Below, piece by piece: positions 11,056 to 20,998 of a DNA stretch of 64,000 nt. Position 1 is the stretch's first letter; each line of letters starts with the position of its first letter. This stretch comes from Ostrinia nubilalis (taxonomy: Eukaryota; Arthropoda; Insecta; Lepidoptera; Crambidae). The stretch lies in NCBI RefSeq assembly GCF_963855985.1, contig NW_026973566.1:3696501-3760500 (forward strand), read 5' to 3'. The position numbers and the translations under genes are program-made. Below the pieces are notes generated by a model. That model saw only the letters and a program-made list of their open reading frames with translations. It made no database searches and was not told the origin of the DNA.

Positions 11056-11839
11056 AAACGAAAATCCATAAATGTATAAGTCGAGATATTAATAAATACA
11101 TGTTCTGACATACATTGATAAATCGAAATATAAATGTTTGTAAGAATAATATTAATTGGATATATCGTTATGTCAAATATTTATTGCCTAAATTAGAGAT
11201 ATTTACTTATGAACAAGAGCTGTATTTCAAGTATTTTTGGGTATTTCGAGTTGAGTTTTTTATACCAGTAGGGTATAAGGTAGAAGAAGCGCTTAAGCTA
11301 ATAAAAAAAAAAAGTGCAGGTCGAGATGTCAAGTTATTCCCGCGCGGTACGGAAATAAAACAATCAGGAATGGGTGCATTAGGTATGTGTATCGGAAGTG
11401 TCGCAACACTCATACGTACGTAACCTAACACGCAGCGAAATATGTGCGCATGCGGTCCTAAATGATGATGATGCATTTTACACTAACTACTTATAAATAA
11501 TTATTTAAAACTAACTGTTGCCACGGCTCCGCCCGCATTGTTATTATAAGCTCCTTTAAATATATATTTTCTTCTGGATGAAAGGGATTTTTATCTTTTT
11601 CTGTAGTCCTACAACGTGTATACAAAATTTGATAAAGATTGTGTAAGTATGACGAAAAAGCTTAACAAACGAACCAATAAACAAACACACTTTGTATTTC
11701 TAAATAATGTAGTTAGGATTTCCATCGATAGTAATGCTTGTTTACCTACACGTTTTAATACTTATAAAATGTTTAACATTATTATGATGATTACATTCTA
11801 TTGGCATAGCAAAAAAACTTAAGTTAGTATGTAAGTTTT
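11056..11839. other. Unassigned, with a lepidopteran RTE/SINE-like motif
   Basis: No gene recognised. GTTGCCACGGCTCCGCCCGC at about 11517-11536 resembles the start of RTE-related repeats common in Lepidoptera (established knowledge). The related motif GCGGCCGCCCGCGACTTCG occurs near 41507. The open frames here are short and resemble nothing known. Confidence 0.4.
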
Positions 11840-11960
11840 TTTTTGCATGATAGCATAGTGGCTCCGAGAACCGCCTTGAACGTGGTGGGTCCCCGGTTCA
11901 ATACCTGGTTGGGTCAGTGTGCGCTTGAAGACATTTTATAGTAAAAATCTGGTTGCATTA
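11840..11960 (+). mobile_element. tRNA-derived SINE head
   Basis: A box A-like TAGCATAGTGG at 11851-11861 and a box B-like GGTTCAATACC at 11895-11905 have tRNA-gene spacing, followed by TGGTTGGGTCAGTGTG. No full cloverleaf can be drawn, so this is a pol III promoter derived from a tRNA rather than a tRNA gene. The 3' end of the SINE is not resolved. Confidence 0.65.
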
Positions 11961-12783
11961 CTTACTTACTTTGTATTTCGGTTAACGTGATGTTTTGTCA
12001 GGCACAAATTTATTTCTCCATTGCTAACCATCGAATGCCCAATATCTCACTACTAGTGTGTCCGGGCTTGTAGTGATCAAACTTTAATAGCGTAATCTAT
12101 AGACAATTTTATCGATGAAAATACTTCAAATTTGGGGCTTGACCCATTTGTCGCAAAATTAGGAGGATTTAAGTTTTTAATTTTTAATTTTCACCTCTTC
12201 CTTCAAAAACAAGTGAAAACGTGGGTAACTTAACATTAATAAGCAAATATTTGATATCATGCGATAGTCAATAAAATTATCTATTAGTAGAAGTAGAAAA
12301 CGGACGCAAGTTTCATACATTTTATGGAAGTAAGAATGGATTGAATTAGAAAAAGACATGATTTTTTTCACTTCTTTTTCAGTTATTTTCCAACACAAGA
12401 AAAACCAGGTCGTTAAGGTATGTTTTATTTGCATTGTATTATTAGTATTTGAGCTATTCTACAAAACGAATGTAAATTTATTAGTCTACGTCTATTAGTT
12501 TCGACGTAATTGTTGAACAAAGATACCCCTTCCCAGCCGGTTTCATAGCGCTGCTAACATGCGAAAATGCACTGCCTGAAAGAATCACACAACCTATTCC
12601 GACGCGCTATGTCATTTTCTAATCATGTCTTTTTCTAATTCAATCCATTCTTACTTCCATAAAATGTATGAAACTTGTGTCCGTTTTCTACTTCTACTAA
12701 TAGATAATTTTATTGACTATCGCATGATATCAAATATTCGCTTATTAATGTTAAGTTACCCACGTTTCCACTTGTTTTTGAAG

Positions 12784-12957
12784 TTTGGCTCCTGAGCAGG
12801 GAGACGACAAATGAAACAGCTGGATGCGTGTGCGATAATCAAGAGCGTAGTTTATTAATTATTAACTGCTTATATACTAATAAGATGTGCGTCAGTCGTG
12901 ACGCGCGACCTACTATGTTTTGTCTAATAAACAAATGCAGTGTACGCTGACGCTACA
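12784..12957 (-). repeat. Gyp-1 3' LTR
   Basis: 174 bp, apparently identical to 17285-17458. In element sense it begins TGTAGCGTCAGCG and ends GGAGCCAAA. GAAG precedes it at 12780-12783. Confidence 0.93.
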
Positions 12958-12970
12958 TCACTCCCCCCTT
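12958..12970 (-). other. Gyp-1 polypurine tract
   Basis: In element sense AAGGGGGGAGTGA directly abuts the 3' LTR, the standard primer site for plus-strand synthesis. Confidence 0.8.
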
Positions 12971-13177
12971 AAAAAAATACAATGTAATGGGGGTGCAAAA
13001 ATAAAAACAAAATAATAATGTATCATAGCTTACAAAAAAAAAAAAAAAAAACAAGTATTGTGACTACAGGTGCGATATGTAAACTGATACTGGTATTTGC
13101 CGTATAAGCAAAAATACCAGTCAAGTGCATTGTTATGTAATTTAAGAAGGCATGCTATAAATAGAACAATAAAATTA

Positions 13178-14587
13178 TTATGATGAATTAAATCGAACGA
13201 CGGGTTTTGAAGTTCGTCCGTAACGGGTCTTCTTGACGATGCTGGTGGTTGTCTGCTTAGTTAGCTCTGGTGAAGATTCAGGACTCGTCGATGTTGCTGG
13301 TGACGGCTGCTCGCGGAAGTCTTCGCAACTGTCTTCTTCGCCGTTAAGTAAAAAAGCTGGTTTTAGACGATCAACTGATATTACGGCTGTTCTGTTTGGC
13401 AACTGGACGGTGAAGAATTTCTCCTGGCGCTCTAGTACTTGGTATGGACCAGTGTATGGTGGCGTGAGAGCGCTTTTTGCTGCATCGTTTCGTACAAAGA
13501 CGTGTGAGCAGACGTGTAGCTCATCGTGTATGAAAACGTTGCGTTGCGCTAGAGGTCTCTGTCTCCTGGATGTCGATAGAAGTGACGACACCGTTTCTTG
13601 GAGTTGCCGTAATAAGTTGTTGTCGTCCGTGCAGACCGGTCTAGGCGTAAAGAAATCACCCGGAAGCCTTATTGTGGTGCCATAAGTGAGTTGGGCTGCA
13701 CTAATCTTGATGTCATCCCGAATAGCAGCACGCAGCCCGAGAAGAACCATGGGTAGTTCCTTGACCCAATTCTCACGATTGCATTTGGTCATAAGCGCGG
13801 CTTTTAGTGTTCTGTGCCAGCGTTCTACTTGTCCGTTTGCTTGAGGATGATACGCTGTGGTGTGGATGTGGTTGATACCGAGCCTTTTTGTTAGTGACCG
13901 GAAGATTTCTGACTCGAATTGACGTCCTTGATCTGAGGTCACTGTTGTTGGTACACCAAATCGTGAAATCCACCCTCTGAGCATAACTTGGCAGATGGTT
14001 TCAGCGCTTATGTCTTTGACAGGGTAAGCTTCCGGCCACTTCGTGCATCGGTCGATCATTGTGACGCAATACTTGCACTCTTCTGACGTAGGTAATGGGC
14101 CGATGATATCAATATGCAAGTGTGCAAAACGGTCGGCTTGCGGAAACTGCTTAAGCGGTGAAACAGTGTGTCGTTGCACTTTGGATTGTTGACACATGAC
14201 ACATGTTTTAGCCCATGTACCGATATCTGTGTTCATAGACGGCCAAAAATATCTTTCCGCTAGCATACGTCTCGATCCTCGTACGCCGGGGTGGCTTAAG
14301 TTGTGCAAGATGTCGAATGCTTTTCTCCGGTAAGACATTGGTAAATAAGGTCGAACATTCTGTGTCGAAGTTTCGCATATGATGAATTTATTTGTGTCAG
14401 GTATCGGATACTTCTTGAACTGCAGTCGCGGATTGTTGTGCAATTCTTTTAACTCTGTATCCTTGGCTTGCTCTTCCGATAGTTGTTGGTAGTTAATAGG
14501 TGAAGGGAAGGTGATTTCTTCGACCCGGGACAAACAGTCGGCGACAACATTTTCTTTGCCGGAAACATGTTGTATATCAGAGCTGAA
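13178..14587 (-). CDS. pol: Gyp-1 pol, C-terminal part: RNase H end and integrase
   Basis: The frame is continuous with the upstream pol except for one TAA at about 14588. The first residues complete RNase H (GKENVVADCLSR). The integrase follows: a zinc-binding HHCC module (HNLSHPG ... CVMCQQ), then the catalytic triad in HIDIIGP, TSDQG and NGQVERWHR. The C-terminal region includes a GPYQVLERQEKFFTVQL module like that of other gypsy integrases. Integrase inserts the cDNA into the chromosome. No other break is visible. The first ATG lies at 14533, but translation as part of a polyprotein is more likely. Confidence 0.88.
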   Translation of the reverse strand, partial: FSSDIQHVSGKENVVADCLSRVEEITFPSPINYQQLSEEQAKDTELKELHNNPRLQFKKYPIPDTNKFIICETSTQNVRPYLPMSYRRKAFDILHNLSHPGVRGSRRMLAERYFWPSMNTDIGTWAKTCVMCQQSKVQRHTVSPLKQFPQADRFAHLHIDIIGPLPTSEECKYCVTMIDRCTKWPEAYPVKDISAETICQVMLRGWISRFGVPTTVTSDQGRQFESEIFRSLTKRLGINHIHTTAYHPQANGQVERWHRTLKAALMTKCNRENWVKELPMVLLGLRAAIRDDIKISAAQLTYGTTIRLPGDFFTPRPVCTDDNNLLRQLQETVSSLLSTSRRQRPLAQRNVFIHDELHVCSHVFVRNDAAKSALTPPYTGPYQVLERQEKFFTVQLPNRTAVISVDRLKPAFLLNGEEDSCEDFREQPSPATSTSPESSPELTKQTTTSIVKKTRYGRTSKPVVRFNSS

Positions 14588-16231
14588 TTATTGTGAGATA
14601 AAGTCGAGCTGCCGCAGTCTTCTTTCGGTGTCGCATGAACTGGGTGGTTTATTTAGGGCAAACGTTAGCGGTTTGTGGTCTGTATAAACCGTAAATTCCC
14701 TGCCTTCGATCATATGGCGAAAGTGCTTGATAGCCATGTAGATAGCAAGGAGTTCCCGATCATACGTGCTGTACCTTTGCTGTGTAGCACTGAGAGTTTT
14801 GGAGAAGAATGATAAGGGTTCCCATTTTCCATTTAACCGTTGCTGAAGAACAGCTTCTGCACATGTGGATGAGCAATCCGTCATCAAGGCGAGGCGAGCG
14901 GAAGTGGTTGGATGAGATAGTGCAACGGCGCTGTTAATGCTTTCCTTGCATTTCTCGAACGCTTCTTTGGCTTTAGAGGTCCACTGGATCTTGGTTTTGT
15001 CGTTTTTCTTAGAATTGTGCAGGTACTGATTAAGCTCAGCTTGTATCTGGGCAGCGTGTGGTATCGATTGACGATAAAAGTTCATCATGCCCAGGAAGCG
15101 ACGCAAGTCTTGTACGGTAGTGGGTAGGGGGAAACTTGTGATGGCCTTGGTCTTCTCTTCTAGGGGTCGTATTCCATCTTTGGATATGTGATACCCCAGA
15201 AATTCTATCTCGGCTTTGCCGAATTCGCATTTGTCTACATTTAGTGCGATACCGTATTTGTCAAGTCTCTCTAGAACTTGTCTCAACAGGATCTTATTCT
15301 GGTTCTCGCTGCATGATGGTAATAAGATATCGTCGACGAAAACGAAAACATCCAGTCCTTTTAATACCATATCCATGAATCTTTGGAACGTTTGGCTGGC
15401 ATTACGAAGTCCGAACGTCATCCTTGTAAATTCAAATAGGCCGAAGGGTGTTGTTATCGCTGTCTTCGGTATGTGGTCTTCAAAGATTGGGATGTGATGG
15501 AACGATTTGCGGATGTCAAGTTTCGAGAAGATATTTTTGTTGTGCAGTAGGTATGTGAAGTCCTGGAGTCGTGGTATAGGATAGCGATCAGGAAGAGTGA
15601 CAGCGTTAAGACGTCTATAGTCGCCGCAAGGTCGCAACTCGCCATTTTTCTTATTAACAATGTGTAGTGGCGTTGCCCAGGGACTGTCGGAGGGGCGGCA
15701 GATGCCCAGGTCCATCATCCTCTGGAACTCTTCCTTCGCTGCTTTATATTTTGCTGGGTTCAACGGACGAACTTTTGCATAGGTCGGCGGTCCCGTCGTA
15801 TGTAGGTAATGCACGACATTATGCTTAGGTGCATTTTTCAGCGTCGACGGCCTTGTTACGTCAGGAAATTCGCTTAGTAACTCGGCGTATGGGCAGGTGA
15901 CGTCGATTGTGCGAATTGATGATTCAGACGATATCGATGTGTGCGTTGATATTGACAAATTATTGATTTTGTCAATTAATTTCTTTGCGCTGAGATCGAT
16001 GTTAAGCTGATTCTTAGCCAGGAAATCTGCACCAAGGATGGATCGACGTACATCTGCAATGACGAAGGTCCACGTGAAGGGTCGTCTTAAGCCAAGATCT
16101 AAGGTGACGGTTTTAAGTCCATAAGTTCTTATTTTCGTTCCGTTGGCAGCATATATGGCGTAATTGTTGTTGGTGTTGCCTTTTTCTTTCTTGCGGGCGA
16201 GTACTGAAACGTCCGCTCCGGTGTCTACCAA
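14588..16231 (-). CDS. pol: Gyp-1 pol, N-terminal part: protease, reverse transcriptase, RNase H
   Basis: Aspartic protease signature VDTGADVSV at the very start. The same frame is open further upstream into the gag end, so the polyprotein probably arises by frameshifting. RT blocks: LRPCGDYRRLNAVT, FTRMTFGLRNASQTFQRF and the catalytic FVDDILL near residue 298, then FLGMMNFYRQSIP. RNase H: TDCSSTCAEAVLQQ and YDRELLAIYMAIKHFRH. A TAA ends the frame just after DFISQ, and the RNase H sequence continues in the same frame beyond it. That is either a recent nonsense change or a programmed stop. Confidence 0.9.
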   Translation of the reverse strand: MVDTGADVSVLARKKEKGNTNNNYAIYAANGTKIRTYGLKTVTLDLGLRRPFTWTFVIADVRRSILGADFLAKNQLNIDLSAKKLIDKINNLSISTHTSISSESSIRTIDVTCPYAELLSEFPDVTRPSTLKNAPKHNVVHYLHTTGPPTYAKVRPLNPAKYKAAKEEFQRMMDLGICRPSDSPWATPLHIVNKKNGELRPCGDYRRLNAVTLPDRYPIPRLQDFTYLLHNKNIFSKLDIRKSFHHIPIFEDHIPKTAITTPFGLFEFTRMTFGLRNASQTFQRFMDMVLKGLDVFVFVDDILLPSCSENQNKILLRQVLERLDKYGIALNVDKCEFGKAEIEFLGYHISKDGIRPLEEKTKAITSFPLPTTVQDLRRFLGMMNFYRQSIPHAAQIQAELNQYLHNSKKNDKTKIQWTSKAKEAFEKCKESINSAVALSHPTTSARLALMTDCSSTCAEAVLQQRLNGKWEPLSFFSKTLSATQQRYSTYDRELLAIYMAIKHFRHMIEGREFTVYTDHKPLTFALNKPPSSCDTERRLRQLDFISQ

Positions 16232-16317
16232 AAATTGTGTCCCACTTTTACGGTCGGTGACACATAGGCGGTAACATAATCCGTCAACACCAACTCCCGC
16301 CGCGATCGGTGTCGGAT

Positions 16318-17175
16318 CTAGTTTTCCGATTTCTTTTGTGCAGAGCAGTTAATTAAGTCACCGCATTTAGTTGCTTTAAGGCCATACTTCCGATGATAAA
16401 AGCATGACCAGTTCGGATTTTCTCGACTATTGTTGTTCCGTGATCGTGGTGGTGTACGGTTTTGAGAGCTGGAGCTGGATCCTTGTCTATTGCGTGAGTT
16501 CTTTACTTCATTCAACTCTAAGGACATCTTGTCTAGCCGTTGATGTATTTGCTCTAGCGGAGATTGTGATGACGATACTTGCGCTATTTCGGTTGAGCGA
16601 GTGTTGTCCATCACTTTATCAGCAATATCCGCAAGTTTGGCTAGGTCCTTGCTCTCTGTGACTGCTAGGACTGCCCTTACTGATGTAGGTAGATGTTGAG
16701 CCCACATTATCCTGAGGGTGTCATCAGGAAATTTATTTCTGGCAAGCTCCCGCATTCGTCGAAGTAGACCAGATGGTTTTTGGTCACCAAGGTCCATCTC
16801 AGTTAGCAATTTTTGCATCTGTCTTGCTTCCGATTCTTCATACACCTTCAGCAATCTGTCCCGTAGGGCCTTGTATTTTTCGGAACTCGGTGGATTGAGA
16901 ATGATGTCGCTGACTTCTTGTATTTCTTCTTTGCCCAGCTTTGCAATTACAAGATTGTATCTGGTTTCGTCACCTTGTTTCTGTGGTGCCAATATTGCGT
17001 CAAACTGTGCAAACCACAACCGAGGTTGATCCCGCCAAAAATCGGGTATACGTGAGGTAACGCTGATGGTTGATACTTCACTCGGCGGTGGAGGTGCAGC
17101 TCTGTCCGCTGGCGAGGGTGCGCACTGTTGCTGATACATTGTCTCTTGTATGTTCACCGGCTGTTGTTCTCCCAA
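16318..17175 (-). CDS. gag: Gyp-1 gag polyprotein
   Basis: 285 residues from an ATG. A proline-rich N-terminus precedes a capsid-like region (RLWFAQFDAILAPQ, YNLVIAKLGKEEIQEVSD, SGLLRRMRELARNKFPDD, MWAQHLPTSVRAVLA). This is the pattern of the Gag capsid that packages the RNA. Near the C-terminus a basic segment ends in CFYHRKYGLKATKC, a Cys/His arrangement used instead of a canonical CCHC knuckle in Mag-type gypsy elements. The frame ends just before the protease frame, consistent with Gag-Pol frameshifting. Confidence 0.85.
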   Translation of the reverse strand: MGEQQPVNIQETMYQQQCAPSPADRAAPPPPSEVSTISVTSRIPDFWRDQPRLWFAQFDAILAPQKQGDETRYNLVIAKLGKEEIQEVSDIILNPPSSEKYKALRDRLLKVYEESEARQMQKLLTEMDLGDQKPSGLLRRMRELARNKFPDDTLRIMWAQHLPTSVRAVLAVTESKDLAKLADIADKVMDNTRSTEIAQVSSSQSPLEQIHQRLDKMSLELNEVKNSRNRQGSSSSSQNRTPPRSRNNNSRENPNWSCFYHRKYGLKATKCGDLINCSAQKKSEN

Positions 17176-17267
17176 AATTACGATTTCCGTGACTATATGC
17201 CTCTTGAAATTTCAATCGGTGATAACCGCTTGTGGAAGGCCGATTGAAATGTGCAATCACGGAGAAT

Positions 17268-17283
17268 CACGTCGGGGTCACCA
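17268..17283 (-). other. Gyp-1 primer-binding site
   Basis: In element sense TGGTGACCCCGACGTG, one base after the 5' LTR. It begins with TGG as expected for pairing with a tRNA CCA end. I do not assign the tRNA. Confidence 0.75.
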
Positions 17284-17284
17284 A

Positions 17285-17458
17285 TTTGGCTCCTGAGCAG
17301 GGAGACGACAAATGAAACAGCTGGATGCGTGTGCGATAATCAAGAGCGTAGTTTATTAATTATTAACTGCTTATATACTAATAAGATGTGCGTCAGTCGT
17401 GACGCGCGACCTACTATGTTTTGTCTAATAAACAAATGCAGTGTACGCTGACGCTACA
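17285..17458 (-). repeat. Gyp-1 5' LTR
   Basis: 174 bp, apparently identical to 12784-12957. It is followed by the target duplication GAAG at 17459-17462. Confidence 0.93.
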
Positions 17459-17635
17459 GAAGGAAGAGGTTAAAACTAAAAATTAAAAACTTAAATCCTC
17501 GTAATTTTGCGACAAATGGGTCAAGCCCCAAATTTGAATTATTTTCATCGATAAAATTGTGCATAGATTACGCCATTAAAGTTTGATCACTACAAGCCCG
17601 GACACACTGTATAATAAGGACTCTGTCAGTCCATT

Positions 17636-17745
17636 GAAGCAAGTTAGACCCTGTCGGCCTGCAGCAAGCTAGACCCTGTCGGCCTGAAGCAAGCTAGACC
17701 CTGTCGGCCTGAAGCAAGCTAGACCCTGTCGGCCTTAAATATGCG
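17636..17745. repeat. 25-bp tandem repeat, about 4.5 copies
   Basis: The unit AAGCAAGCTAGACCCTGTCGG plus CCTG is repeated head to tail with few changes, starting degenerate at 17636. There are no spacers, so it is not a CRISPR array. Confidence 0.85.
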
Positions 17746-17834
17746 AGACCTGTCGTCTCTTAATAAGTGGCTCTTACAGCCTTATGTTGGGAATATTTTA
17801 TTCGGGCTCTGATCCTTCATCACTTAGCAAATGA

Positions 17835-18342
17835 TCATGAGGTCGGGAGAAGTTAAGCCAAGGTTTTATTTTGTCGCCTGCGACAACCGAGGAGTAAGCT
17901 TTCCCACTTTTTCGAGTCAGGGGAGTGTCCTTTATTTGGTACCGGTCATAGTCATATACGTTTACAATTTTATAAGGTCCTTGAAATTTGGGAATTAGTG
18001 TCCTGTTGCTGGAACTTGCTTTTCGACTCTTACTAAATCACCAATATTAAATTTTATAGGTTTACATCTTTTCTTATCGAAACTTTTCTTTTGTAACTCT
18101 TGAGACGACTTAACGTGAGTTGCTATTTCTTCCCTGATAGAGTCTAAGTCACGTTATCTAGCATCAGGACAGTCTTCAATGGCAGACAAAACTTTACTAT
18201 CGCTTGAACCTTTAGGTTTAAGACCAAACAATGCTTCTGCGGGTGTACAATTATTGATACCTTTATTAAAGGTGTTATTTGTTCCCCATTGAACATCGTA
18301 TACATGAAAATCCCATTTATTACACTGGCCTACAGCCATTTT
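17835..18342 (-). pseudogene. pol: Decayed Ty3/gypsy integrase, C-terminal half
   Basis: The minus strand reads NKWDFHVYDVQWGTNNTFN and TPAEALFGLKPKG, then, after a frameshift and a small internal loss, FNIGDLVRVEKQV, FQGPYKIVNVYDYDRYQIKD and SRPHDHLLSDEGSEPE before a stop. This is the post-catalytic and C-terminal binding region of a gypsy integrase, similar in layout to the Gyp-4 integrase end. No LTR or other gene of this copy was found downstream. Its N-terminal half continues at 19450-19690 beyond an insertion. Confidence 0.8.
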
Positions 18343-19440
18343 GGTGCCGGGGATTTAAGACCTGATTTTAAGTATGTCTTGCATGGCGATATCAAAAATG
18401 TAATCAGTTTTTCTCTATCAGCTCTAGTTCCCGAGATAACTAAAAAACAATTTTCACAATAAATATATATTTTTATTAGCATTAAACATCAAGAAATTGT
18501 CTTTTGGGTGCTTTTTTCGAATGAAACTTACTTGGGCAATCTCGCATGATTCTCCAACAGTAGTCGGTCATTATATGAGCGTCCCATCATCCTTGGTAAC
18601 TATTCTAAATTGTTTTTAAGTCTTGGTGAAAACGTTTTCCTTGTTCTTCGCTTAGTTCTTCTAAATTTTGTTAGAATTGATCTAGTTTACTGTTAAAATA
18701 GTGTAATTTTATACCTATATAACAGCCTAAATCTTTGAATTGAACCAGCACATCCTATACTAATTCTACATAGTTGTCAGCCTTATGCTTTCTGAGGAAA
18801 TTTTGTACAACTGCTACAAAAGATTTCCACGCAAACCATTCCACATCGTTCATAGAAATTTTAAATTTAGTGGAGTCTTTATTAATACAGTTATTTGAAG
18901 TCCATCAAATATACCTGATTTTAGTTTTTCAGTACTTAAACTTGGAAATTTCTGTTAAATTAACTGGAAAAATTGGCCATTTTCGCCATATCATAGGCAC
19001 TCCAAGCTTCAAAAACTTACGTGTGTCTTTCTAGTATCTTCGCAGATGTTCAACGCACATTATACACACAATTTGAGGCACCTACACCTTACCTTTGTAT
19101 TGAATTTCAATACCGAAGTAAGCAAAATACAAAAAATTCGCCGTGTTTTTAATGGTTTTACGCTGATATTTCAGTAGTATTCACCACAAACTTATCAAAA
19201 TGAATTAGGATCGTTAACACAACATCTGGACGTACTAAGTATCCATAACTAAATAGTAACATAAAGTTTATCGATGTTATTGTAATAATGACTATTTGCG
19301 AACAAGACGGGAAAAAAACTAAAATGAGGGTAGTCGATAAACTAGAGCTGATGAGTTGAAATGAAGTATGTCAATATATTGTGGATTACCCATATTATCG
19401 ATCGTATATACAAAAAGGGCTGCACCAAAAAAAAATTTTT
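18343..19440 (-). mobile_element. 1.1-kb insertion in the decayed integrase, with a relic gene
   Basis: It separates two collinear integrase fragments. TTTGGTGC occurs near each end in inverted orientation (about 18340-18347 and 19420-19430). The minus strand carries a decayed coding relic (18482-18880). Exact ends and TSD are not resolved. It may be a DNA transposon of unknown superfamily. Confidence 0.5.
18482..18880 (-). pseudogene. Relic of a repeated arthropod gene family (SEEQG..FHQD motif)
   Basis: The frame, interrupted by four stops, reads NDVEWFAWKSFVAVVQNFL, then ELV and DVLVQFKDLGCYIGIKLHYF, then LEELSEEQGKRFHQDLKTI and WDAHIMTDYCWRIMRDCP, then a basic tail. I recognise this order from uncharacterised, often multicopy arthropod and cnidarian predictions, but I know no assigned function. 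Its place inside an insertion suggests it is mobile-element derived, which is inference. The stops make it non-functional here. Confidence 0.55.
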
Positions 19441-19449
19441 TTTTGCAGG

Positions 19450-19690
19450 CCTGTGTTATCTAATGTGCCAATACATTTAGCTATCAGCGCATCTACAATA
19501 ACCTTGTTATAACGTTCTACTTGGCCGTTAGCCCTGGGTGTAGCAACGGAATTAAGCACGTGCTTTAACCCTTTTCGACCATAAACTTTTTGAAGGTCTC
19601 GCTTGTGAAAGAAGTTCCCCTATCAGAGATTACCCGACGTGGTACGAGATCCTAAAGTACTCTCTCAAAACTTTAATAGTTGTTGAGGTT
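19450..19690 (-). pseudogene. pol: Decayed Ty3/gypsy integrase, catalytic-core fragment
   Basis: The minus strand reads TTIKVLREYFR, then (after a one-base shift) VPRRVISDRGTSFTSETFKKF and TPRANGQVERYN. These carry the second Asp and the Glu of the integrase triad. The first Asp lies outside the fragment. It continues at 17835-18342 beyond the 1.1-kb insertion. Confidence 0.8.
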
Positions 19691-19834
19691 TTGGTGTTTC
19701 TGACGGGCTTTATACAGGGTGTCCCGTAATGTAACGTCAAGCCGGAACTGGGTGTTGAGGCAAGTTGTGCTGGTTATCAGAAAAATATTAAAAAAAAATC
19801 TATGTGGCATATTTTCAAAATAATAGGCATTTAA

Positions 19835-20420
19835 CACTGCAGTACACGCGCCCCTTTTTTTACACGAATACACGCGCGGCCTACTCTGGTAAGCCAATTT
19901 AAAGTCACTGTAAATCAGTTTGTAAGCAATTTATGAGCAGAATAATTATGTAGATGATAAAAGTGTTTATTATAGTTATTTTATTATCAAAGTTTCTTTA
20001 TATAATTATTTGGGATCAAACATTATTAAACAGATTTAAAAGTTGTAAATTTTTTGGACCAAAATTGCACTCTGAGACCAATGTTAACAAAAAAAAATTA
20101 CTGAAAAAATATGATTTGTTTTTTATCTGTCATAGTATTCATGACTTTCTACGGCCTGGTACACGGTGTAAATCCATTTGTTGCAAGTCTTTTATAATTT
20201 TTTTGTCGAGTGATTTCGGGCTTTTGAGTAGACCCGCAGTTTTGACGGCCAATTTTAGAAAAGTGCGCAGACTCTAGCGACCCAAGCTTTACTGGCTTAC
20301 TGACAAATTTAGTAAACGAGGCTTTCCTGGAATGCCAGCTCTCTGGCGCAAGTTTTCAAAAAGTTATAGCGTAAAATGTTACCCTGGTCTACTATAGTAG
20401 TCCGCGCGTGTACTCTAGTG
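19835..20420. mobile_element. TTAA-flanked MITE-like element
   Basis: TTAA at 19831-19834 and 20421-20424 flanks inverted ends (CACTGCAGTACACGCG at left, CGCGTGTACTCTAGTG at right, two mismatches). A second inverted block follows inward (ACACGCGCGG with CTACT and GGTAA). TTAA suggests a piggyBac-type mobiliser. There is no coding capacity. Confidence 0.55.
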
Positions 20421-20424
20421 TTAA

Positions 20425-20994
20425 AAAAAAATCTAAAAATTCTACTCCAGGTGACGGTCCTTTTACTCGTGTTGCCACAAATCTTCACTTTTTCCAATTT
20501 TTTTTCTGTTATGTAACCCTGAATAATGCTTCTTTAAATTGTTATCAAAATTACAAAACCAGCTGCTCCAGCTTGGATGAAAAAAATAACTTATTCCCAA
20601 AAAAAATTTCAAAATAAAAATTTGCCTAGTTTAAACTGACTGTAATGAAAAAAAAATGTACTACGCGAGTGTGGCAAGTGACGTCATAATTTGGCGCATT
20701 TAGTAAGGATTCCAAAATGGTATAACACTTGGTAAATTTTTGCTGTAATTGTCGATAATTTTTGGTTTTTTGGAAATAGTCCTGTTTTTAACTTTATCTA
20801 CCTTGGTTAAAAATGGCATGTATTTAAATGATCTTTTTAAATTAGCAAAAACGGCAAATAAAAAAATCTAAATGGTCATCTATTTTAATGATTGATCCTC
20901 TTTCTTTGAGACATAAAATAAATGAAATCGATCGATATATTAACCTCTTTTGAACTACGCAAAAAAAATTTGAGATGTAAAAATTATATCTGAT
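20425..20994. other. Unassigned AT-rich sequence
   Basis: No gene recognised. It ends at CGTT (20995-20998), the left target duplication of Gyp-2. Confidence 0.4.
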
Positions 20995-20998
20995 CGTT

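Larger units (their letters stand above)
12784..17458 (-). mobile_element. Gyp-1: nearly intact Ty3/gypsy provirus
   Basis: Two 174-bp LTRs (12784-12957 and 17285-17458) appear identical base for base. The GAAG duplication is at 12780-12783 and 17459-17462. On the minus strand a primer-binding site (17268-17283, TGGTGACCCCGACGTG) lies next to the 5' LTR and a G-rich polypurine tract (12958-12970) next to the 3' LTR. gag, protease-RT-RNase H and integrase are all present, with one in-frame stop. Identical LTRs imply a recent insertion. Confidence 0.93.
12055..17608. mobile_element. Fold-back DNA element, split by Gyp-1
   Basis: AGTGTGTCCGGGCTTGTAG at 12055 is inverted at 17590-17608. The left arm 12055-12365 pairs with a right arm made of 12612-12783 plus 17463-17608. 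The right arm is broken by the Gyp-1 provirus. Without the provirus the element is about 0.87 kb with arms near 310 bp around a roughly 250-bp loop. No transposase is seen. A TSD was not resolved. Confidence 0.8.

Noticed and set aside
11895..11905. tRNA gene
   Set aside because: Only box A and box B are present. No acceptor or anticodon stems can be paired, so it is a SINE head.
19710..19760. CAGGGTGTCCCGTAATG as a transposon terminus
   Set aside because: The phrase resembles known insect repeat ends, but no inverted partner or duplication was found nearby.
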